Source of the DNA: Lingula anatina
Lineage: Eukaryota > Brachiopoda > Lingulata > Lingulida > Lingulidae
DNA: 27,158 nucleotides
Direction of reading: 5' to 3'
NCBI RefSeq assembly: GCF_001039355.2
Contig: NW_019775540.1
Coordinates: 302,940-330,097, forward strand
Below the pieces are notes generated by a model that saw nothing but the letters and a program-made list of their open reading frames with translations, did not search any database and was not told the origin of the DNA. Below are positions 20,754-27,158 of the stretch, one piece after another. Both the position numbers and the translations under genes were made by a program. Each line of letters begins with the position of its first letter. Positions within the stretch are counted from its first letter, which is position 1.

Positions 20754-20804
20754 ATGTTCCAGTTGGATGACACAGATGACTTGGACTTAAGCTTGGAGGA
20801 AGGG
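20754..20804 (+). CDS. HROB: HROB coding exon 1
   Basis: This exon encodes MFQLDDTDDLDLSLEEG and ends in phase 0 at GGG|GTAAAT. The acidic start resembles the acidic N-terminus of vertebrate HROB. The ATG is chosen because it opens directly into an exon that joins in phase to the next. Confidence 0.75.
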
Positions 20805-22854
20805 GTAAATATGTAAAATATCATGGCATAATGTTTAAAACATGACAATAAAATTTAATAGATTTTAAGTCTGTGACATGGATTTATCCACCAAAAATGT
20901 GTATCATTTGTTCGCTCCTAAATCAGTTTGACTTATTCATAGATATTTGATGAGATGACTGTTTTAAAAGGCAGTCACATCCCATGGTTTTATATGTATT
21001 TTACTAGTTGTTACTGTATTTAACTGTTTTCACAAATCATATCGGCTACTAGTAGGTATTTTTTAAAAGATATGTCATAAATGTCTTAGTTCAGTTGATT
21101 TGTAAAACATGACCATTTACATGATACACCACTTATTATTGAGAAAACATTATCTTAGTGTGCTGTGATATGTTCTCTATATTTTAAAGGACTTCCTCAG
21201 TGCTGCCTTCAGCACAATCAAATCAGCTGTGCAGAATAAAAAGAGAAGTAGCTTTGAGCTTGGCTATGGAGATGGTGATGACCCTGGCATAAAGAAAGCT
21301 AGATGTACAGAAAGTGGTGGAAGAGGTAATAAGAAATGCATGATAATCTGATACACAGTTGATTTAAAATTTAGGAAAAGGTCTTTGTTTGATGTGCAGC
21401 ATTTGGCTTTGTGTTGAAAATGGTTGATATTATAGCTGTCATTATAAATGGTATTTTTCAATTTTGTAATGTCTAAGCTCCTCTCGAGTAACTGGATGCT
21501 CTTTTTACCTTGATATCTCTTTGTACATTTGTAATAAAAAAACATTGCATGTCCCTTTGTGAAAATATATAGGTATTTATAAAAAATGATGAAAATAATG
21601 ATAATACTCTCAATATTAAGGCATTTTCAGCAGTCTATGAGAACACTAATCTTGTGATATGAACTATTGAGTGTTCTTTGGTTCTTCGTACATGTAGTAA
21701 CTGACCCCACATCATGTGACCAGGGACCTCACACCAAGGGTCAGCACTGTCCAGGACCAGAGACTGCTCCCAGTGACCAGAGAATTCAAACTGACCAGCC
21801 ACAGGCTATGAACACAACCACCAAAAAGAAGTTCACATTTAAATCTCCCAGGGGGATTCGATCCAGTTTTAGTTCGAACTCTGCAGCTGTTCCCTCCAAC
21901 TCGGGACTGAGTGAAAGAAGGCCGTTGCCTTCCATACTTACAGGCTTTGATGAAAACACTGACCAGAACAGATTGGCAAAGTTAACAGGGTCTGGAACCC
22001 ATGGAGAATATACAAAAGATAGGAACACAAGTGAAGCCCATGGCTTTTCTGTAGACAGCTTGACAGCAGAGGAGATAGCAGTGTCATGTGACCTGGACCA
22101 GTGGTCAGATGATGACTGGTCATGTGACAGGAACTTGAAGAAGAGTGGTATTCTGGGTAATGAAGATGACCCAAGCGGCAGCTGCAGTGGACAGAAGTCG
22201 GTGCTGCCTTCTATAGAAAAGAAAGTTTCTGAAAATGTTAGAACAGCTGGTGAATTGGGAAACAGGCAGTCTGATAATTTTCTGTGTGGTATTAAATCTG
22301 ATGACAGTAAGGACTGTAAATTTTCAGCGTCATCTGAAACTAACAGATATTCTTTAGGGAAGAACACAGTGGTAAATTCCATTCATGAATCATTGTCTGT
22401 GAATAAAGAAAGTTTGGATTCATCATCATTTAATGGCGTATCACCACAGACAGTGCCGCACTGTTCTGGCGGGTTAAGATCTCGGACAGTAACACCATCT
22501 ACCAGTAAGTCAGATACTAAACCGCCATTCAAAAATGCACTTGGTTCACAAACATTAGAGACACCCACATGTAATAATAAATCATCAAGAATTCAGTCAT
22601 CTGGTAATGGTTTGAGATCACAGACAGTTGCTCCCTCTAGCAGCATGCTTAGACCGCAGACAATGGAGACATCTGGTGACCCGTCCACTCCACAGAGAAT
22701 AATGCCATCTATCAAAAAGTTGGGATCAGAGGGCCATATGCCATGGGGTGAAGTACAAGCATCTTCAAAAAAGAAGAGGAAGTTTCCAGGCCCAGCTGGG
22801 CTTCTGCCAAAGTTGGTTAGTAGAGTTTTGTCAGTTAGGGTGCACATTTTAGCC

Positions 22855-22909
<55 letters not shown>

Positions 22910-24910
22910 TCTTGCAAAATATTTTTGAAAACATTTTAAAAGTAATGGTACAATTTTTTAGGATTGATAATCTTACATATTTTATTATTTGATATTTGCT
23001 GCTCAACTTGTTCCATAAATTTTTTGTCTGAGTGTTTTAGTCTTGAAACTACCGGTAAGTAGACCACTAACTGCAGAGAAAAATGAAGTTGGTCATATTT
23101 GTTTTTGCATTTGGCATAAGTATTGTTTTTTGGTTAATCTATTTCAGAGTAAGGAAGCAGGTCTGTCTGATACCAGCCTTCCAAGTCCGTGTGTGCCCAC
23201 TGTGGTTGCCAAGGAGAACAAAGTAATGAACTCTGCTACAACTATTGTTTCTTTAAATCAACAGCTATAATCAAAATTATTTCCATTTTATTTTGGCATC
23301 TCTCAAAACACCTATAGATGGAGAACGAGTCTCAAGTGGTTGACTTATTGAATAGAAATGCTTCACACACACAAACACTAACACACGGGTAGGCATTTGC
23401 TCAAATTTTGAAGCATTCCATATGTATTTGACTTAAGACAGAAGACTTGACGGGCTGATTAGATAGTTGTATAGTAATAATCATTCCCCCCTTAATCAGC
23501 AGAGCATCTTGAGTAATGTCAGGTAATTTTACTGCCAAGAGTCTATTGTAAAATTAAATATTTGAATGATATACGAGTCATATGTGTTTAAATTAGTGTT
23601 TTTGTTTTCCTTGTAAAATCAATGCACTATATGTTCTCATCTCTTTTGCAGACGCCCTTATTTCCCTGCAGCCAGAGTTCACAGGAAGTGTTTGGTGGCG
23701 CCACCTGGAGGGCTATGCTGCTTGAAGTGGGCAAGGCTGACTACGCCGCCATTGCTGCAAAATATAGTCTTGCAAATATTGTCAGGAAAGTAAGTTGTTT
23801 GAGTTCAGGCAAGCTTTTCTTCAATCAGCAACTGGGGTTATGCAGACACATCCTTACTGTTAGTAAAATCTCTCAAATTCCAAATGTGAAGTGATTAATT
23901 GAATTTATTTATTTATTTATTATTTTTATTTATTATTTTATTTTATTTATTTTTATTTTTATTTTTTTTTTGGGGGGGGGGGGACTCCAGAGCAAATTTC
24001 TATTATATATATTACTCATATTTGAAACACACATTAATAGGAGTTTAATATAAGTTCTGGAAAAACCTCATCACAAATTAATATTCTTAGCTGCTTATGA
24101 GAGGCAATTTCACATATTGGACAAGGGGTTTAATGGTTGTTATGTAAAATGGCTATAACTTTTTCATAATTTTGGTTAAAAAAAACATTTTGTTATTCTA
24201 ATTTCAAATTTTCCAAAAGCAAACTCTCAAAGGTTACACGTAATCACATAAAAAATTGAATTTGTAAGAATTATGTCTTGAGGCTAATTTTAAATATTGT
24301 AAAGGAACCTCGTGAGATATGTCTTATACATTGTTTGTCTTAATTGTCTCAGGCCAGCCAGAAGCTGTTGCCAGATGGTAAAGTGCCTGTGGTGTGTGCT
24401 GTCATAGAGTCTATACAAGCAAGAGAGGCAGAGGCTAGTCTACAGCTTAGGGACCCATCTGGTAAAAATAGTACACAATATATTCAGAAATGATTTGTTT
24501 TCATTGTTACACTGCTTATTATTGTTAATGAGAAGAGATCTTTCGGTGAAGTTTGTGTAACAGTGGTGAATGGTACTTAACTTTGCTCAGCGCCGCAGCA
24601 TTTGAGTGCATTCAAGTTTTTGAAATCATTTTTATTTATTCATTTCTTAATTTCTGTTATTTTTTATGTATTATTATAATTTTTTTTTAAGGGGGGGTGG
24701 GGTGGTAGTTTGGGTAATGTATTTTTCTGAACGAAGTCACCATTTATGTGTGTCTGTGTGTAAACATACCTGTAGAGTATAGGATTCAGTGTCACTAGTG
24801 TTAACATACAATCTTGTACCACAGGCACCATTCAGGGCACAGTGCACAGACAGCTGGTGAAGGAATACGGCACTCAGCTCCAGCTGGGCTCTGTGCTGGT
24901 ATTGCGACAG
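20754..24910 (+). CDS. HROB: Homologous recombination OB-fold protein, 5' seven coding exons (partial)
   Basis: The exons are 20754-20804, 21190-21325, 21698-22815, 23148-23222, 23652-23789, 24353-24461 and 24825-24910: 1713 nt and 571 codons, all with GT-AG borders and matching phases. HROB (human C17orf53) is a nuclear single-stranded-DNA-binding factor that recruits the MCM8-MCM9 helicase for DNA synthesis in homologous recombination and crosslink repair. Diagnostic matches, compared from memory with the human protein, are KKRKFPGPAGLLPKL before the domain, FGGATWRAMLLEVG, then KLLPDGKVPVVCAVIESI, LRDPSGTIQGTVHR and LGSVLVLRQ, the first strands of the OB fold. The N-terminus MFQLDDTDDLDL is acidic, and the middle exon is a long disordered Ser/Thr-rich region. 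The rest of the OB fold and the C-terminus lie beyond the window. The housekeeping-type promoter fits a constitutive DNA-repair gene. Confidence 0.9.
21190..21325 (+). CDS. HROB: HROB coding exon 2
   Basis: The acceptor TTTTAAAG|GACTTC and donor AGAG|GTAATA give 45 codons plus one base. It encodes DFLSAAFSTIKSAVQNKKRS, continuing the acidic-helix start, and a basic patch KKAR. Phases 0 and 1 fit its neighbours. Confidence 0.8.
21698..22815 (+). CDS. HROB: HROB coding exon 3 (large disordered exon)
   Basis: This 1118-bp exon runs from acceptor TACATGTAG|TAACTG (phase 1) to donor AAGTTG|GTTAGT (phase 0). It encodes a Ser/Thr/Asp-rich disordered stretch with a basic FTFKSPRG motif near the start and a four-fold LRSQT-like motif near the end. 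It closes with KKRKFPGPAGLLPKL, the conserved block just upstream of the HROB domain and a possible nuclear-localisation signal. A 198-aa open frame on the opposite strand is its shadow. Confidence 0.88.
22856..22910 (+). repeat. (ATTT)n microsatellite in HROB intron 3
   Basis: About 13 uninterrupted units start 40 bp downstream of the exon 3 donor. If the donor were skipped, it would be read as a LFIY repeat, which is a translation artefact. Confidence 0.85.
23148..23222 (+). CDS. HROB: HROB coding exon 4
   Basis: The acceptor CTATTTCAG|AGTAAG and donor AACAAA|GTAATG give 25 codons, phase 0 to 0. It encodes SKEAGLSDTSLPSPC and then VPTVVAKENK. The sequence is weakly conserved, and the call rests on splice sites and phase. 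Confidence 0.65.
23652..23789 (+). CDS. HROB: HROB coding exon 5
   Basis: The acceptor CTCTTTTGCAG and donor AGGAAA|GTAAGT give 46 codons, phase 0 to 0. It encodes TPLFPCSQSSQEVFGGATW and YSLANIVRK, corresponding to the human segment ending YSIVMVLRK just before the OB fold. Confidence 0.88.
23899..23983 (+). repeat. ATTT-rich tract ending in T10-G12
   Basis: Imperfect ATTT/ATTTT units end in ten T and twelve G in HROB intron 5. It is simple sequence and likely length-polymorphic. Confidence 0.8.
24353..24461 (+). CDS. HROB: HROB coding exon 6 (start of OB fold)
   Basis: The acceptor TTGTCTCAG|GCCAGC and donor CATCTG|GTAAAA end in phase 1. It encodes ASQKLLPDGKVPVVCAVIES and LQLRDPSG, with the alternating hydrophobic pattern of the first OB strands. 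Confidence 0.9.
24825..24910 (+). CDS. HROB: HROB coding exon 7 (OB fold continues)
   Basis: The acceptor TTGTACCACAG|GCACC and donor CGACAG|GTGAGA give phase 1 to 0. It encodes GTIQGTVHRQLV and LQLGSVLVLRQ, the best-conserved part of HROB. Confidence 0.9.
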
Positions 24911-27158
24911 GTGAGACAGCACGTCTACTACAATCTTCATACACTGAGGCTTCAGACACCCTTTCCCTAAAGGGCCTATTTCAAAATATGTCTTAAAGCA
25001 AAAGTCACTTATAGTGAAGACTGCTGTAGATTTTAAGCAATCAAAGTTGTTAAAAGGATTTTAAAGATTATTCTGACAATCATTTTGTGGCAGTTCAGAA
25101 ATATACACCATTCATAGTCATTAGTAATATGTTCTTATACCAATGTTGCAAAGTTGACTTGCCATAGTTGGCTATCTGTTTAAAGCTGTCTTGATCTATG
25201 GCTAGGGTTCTGGCATACCAGATGAATTCCTTATTGGGGCCTCAGTCTAAGAGCCAAATTGAAGATTTTATAAAAGGAAAATATAGTTTTCTATTGTGTG
25301 GTGGCACACAAAACTGCTGTATCTGCTCACATTTCTCACAGCTCAGCTTGATCAGCGTTTCCAGGCTTTGTTAAAGTCTTTTTATCCCACTAGCCTTTGG
25401 GGATACCAGGGTTTATTATCTAGAATCCAAACCAAAACTGTGGCCAATAACTGCACAAATTCACATAGTTTTACTGGCCAGATTTTAATTGTACTGAGGT
25501 CAGTGCTCCATGGCTGTCTTTAGCATTTGGTAAAGTGCCAGTATTAGGGTCACGGGCTGTAAACTTTGCTATCTTCAGTCTCTTCGGTCTGTTTTTCATT
25601 ATACCTATCTTGACATGGGTCATTCTTCAAGATGAGAGTCAGACAGTGCAAGTGAAAAATAATTTCCTGACACAGTTTTCGTACAGAAAAAAAAAAGAAG
25701 AAATGGATCAGGAACCTTTCTGTACCAAGATGTGTTTCCAGATAATGGTAGAAATTGGTGATGGTATCAAACATGTCAGCTTAAGGTATTTTTTATAACA
25801 TGCTCTGTGGGAGTTTGGGAAGTCTTTAAAAGGGAATTATTGTCTTTCAATGTGGAGAAGTTGCTGATCCATGAAAGTATCACATCTCCAAAATCCCCCA
25901 GACATATTATTGTTGTGTCAGTGGATACATAACTGAAACCAAGTTGATCTAATTAAACATTTAAAGTGTCATAGCATCTTCACTTTTTGTCTGAAATTGA
26001 TGTTTTAAAAGCAGAAAAGAAAATGGTTTTGTGGCATTTACAGTAATTACTTGATCTTTACAGTGCATTAAAGTTATTAAATTTTCAGATACATTATTTT
26101 AGAATAATAAAAATATATTTCTGTGTAGCATCTGTGGTGCTTTTTCTGTATAATATAGAACTAACTATAAGGTAGCCGGCTTTTCACTTTTGTGGCTACC
26201 AGTCAGGGGGAGTTTTCTAATTTAAAGAATATATGAGAAACTATGAACTGTAAAAGTACTGTTAAATTCACAATTTTCCCATTGAAAAGGTAGAGTCATT
26301 GCCATATATTAGTGCTAGAACATCTGCGTTTAATCATTGACAATTAATTATTGTTCTTATTATCCTAACTGTAGCTGATCAAACCAGACAGTACACTTGA
26401 AATCAAAGTCGGTTCCCTAAGTCCTTGTTTTCTTTGGTGAGGTTAAGTAAGGTCTTAAATGGATTTTTCTTTTCATTCCCAGAGCTGCTGTCACTTTCTG
26501 TTCAGAGAGCTGTCTTATTGTGTTGACTAATGATTGCTAAGTTCTCATCCACAGAGTGTGCTAGAAAAAAAAACTCTGTAAACATGTAATGGTTTTTGGA
26601 AAAAAAAAAGGAATTGCCTCTGTATTCTGAAGTGTTGTTCGCTTTGCTTCTTCTGCCCCCTCGCTACAGATAAGATATTGATAAGAAGTCTTGGTAATTG
26701 GGATGGGAATTCTAAAGGTCTGGGACTAATATCATTTGATAACTCGTAAACAATATGTAAAACATGGCATTCTATAAACAACAACAGTATTAGCTGGCTA
26801 AGATAATAGGATTTGGAATAGATTTTGATGAACGTTTAATTGCAATCAAGCTGATGTGTACACAGCTTATAAGGGGGATATTTAGGGTTGTGGAGGAGCA
26901 AGGGTGTCTGTAGTTAAATCCTATTCATTTTGACCACTTTGAATACACTGTATTCAAACATTAACATTGAACAGTATTTATTGGATGGTGCATCCCAGAG
27001 ATTTGGGTTATTTCTCCCAAGTGACTAGATTAAGGACTTTGGCATTACTGAACCTAATATCACATAAGCAGTTGTGGACTTACAAGCAATATAAAGCAAC
27101 ATGTAGGGCAGATAGTGGTTATTATGAGAGTGACTGAAAGTCTGATTGCACAAAGTTA
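24911..27158 (+). other. HROB intron 7 (incomplete), no exon seen
   Basis: At least 2.2 kb follow the exon 7 donor with no frame resembling the expected next HROB segment (a strand after the LRQ block, then an NYLNVT-like element). Candidate acceptors near 25340, 26374 and 26481 open into frames that stop quickly. The next exon is therefore expected beyond the window. Confidence 0.6.

Noticed and set aside
21786-22382. 198-aa minus-strand open frame
   Set aside because: It lies antisense to the HROB exon 3 disordered region and has Ser/Leu-rich shadow composition with no family resemblance.
25341-25413. Next HROB exon after TTTCTCACAG
   Set aside because: The phase-0 frame stops after about ten codons and does not resemble the conserved HROB segment.

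Overview
The window looks like a gene-sparse, AT-rich piece of an animal nuclear genome. It has GT-AG introns, a 5'-UTR intron, (ATTT)n microsatellites, and MITE-like and tandem repeats. The gene content points to a marine invertebrate: a TPR-CHAT protease, an NLR with a DZIP3-type HEPN domain at its N-terminus, and an HROB orthologue. The palindromic words TAGGCCTA and TACATGTA are strikingly frequent. An echinoderm or hemichordate is my best guess; amphioxus, mollusc or another lophotrochozoan cannot be excluded from sequence reading alone. One base (13207) is ambiguous.

Layout. (1) 1-580 and 7581-8525 are two copies of a non-coding segment, in direct orientation, on either side of a minus-strand gene. 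(2) 1570-1912 is a diverged copy of the HROB promoter and first non-coding exon, whose original is at about 20165-20522. (3) 3087-6348, minus strand, is a two-exon TPR-CHAT gene of 993 aa. Its last exon lies beyond the first in-frame stop and restores the CHAT C-terminus. (4) 8.5-11.2 kb is mostly non-coding and holds a 63-bp near-perfect palindrome and a C-rich array. (5) 11197-17757, plus strand, is a two-exon gene predicted to encode a HEPN-coiled-coil-NACHT-LRR receptor of 1369 aa, with a 2.45-kb intron full of tandem repeats. (6) 20754-24910, plus strand, holds the first seven coding exons of HROB (571 codons). All exon phases match, and the remaining exons lie beyond the right edge.

How the genes may relate. 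The TPR-CHAT protease gene and the HEPN-NACHT-LRR gene are divergent neighbours of two classes used in biological conflict: a caspase/separase-like peptidase and a STAND NTPase receptor whose N-terminus looks like an RNase-type HEPN effector. The sequence shows intact catalytic His/Cys residues in the CHAT domain, intact Walker A and B motifs in NACHT, and an intact HEPN R-x5-H motif. Functional coupling between the two genes is inference. HROB is a housekeeping recombination factor (MCM8-MCM9 loading) and appears to be an unrelated neighbour.

The most unusual items are the HEPN-NACHT-LRR architecture, the duplicated CGCG/YY1 promoter, the clustering of all seven perfect CRE octamers (TGACGTCA) in the CHAT part of the window, and an intronic 36-bp repeat whose variation falls only at third codon positions of its single open plus-strand frame.
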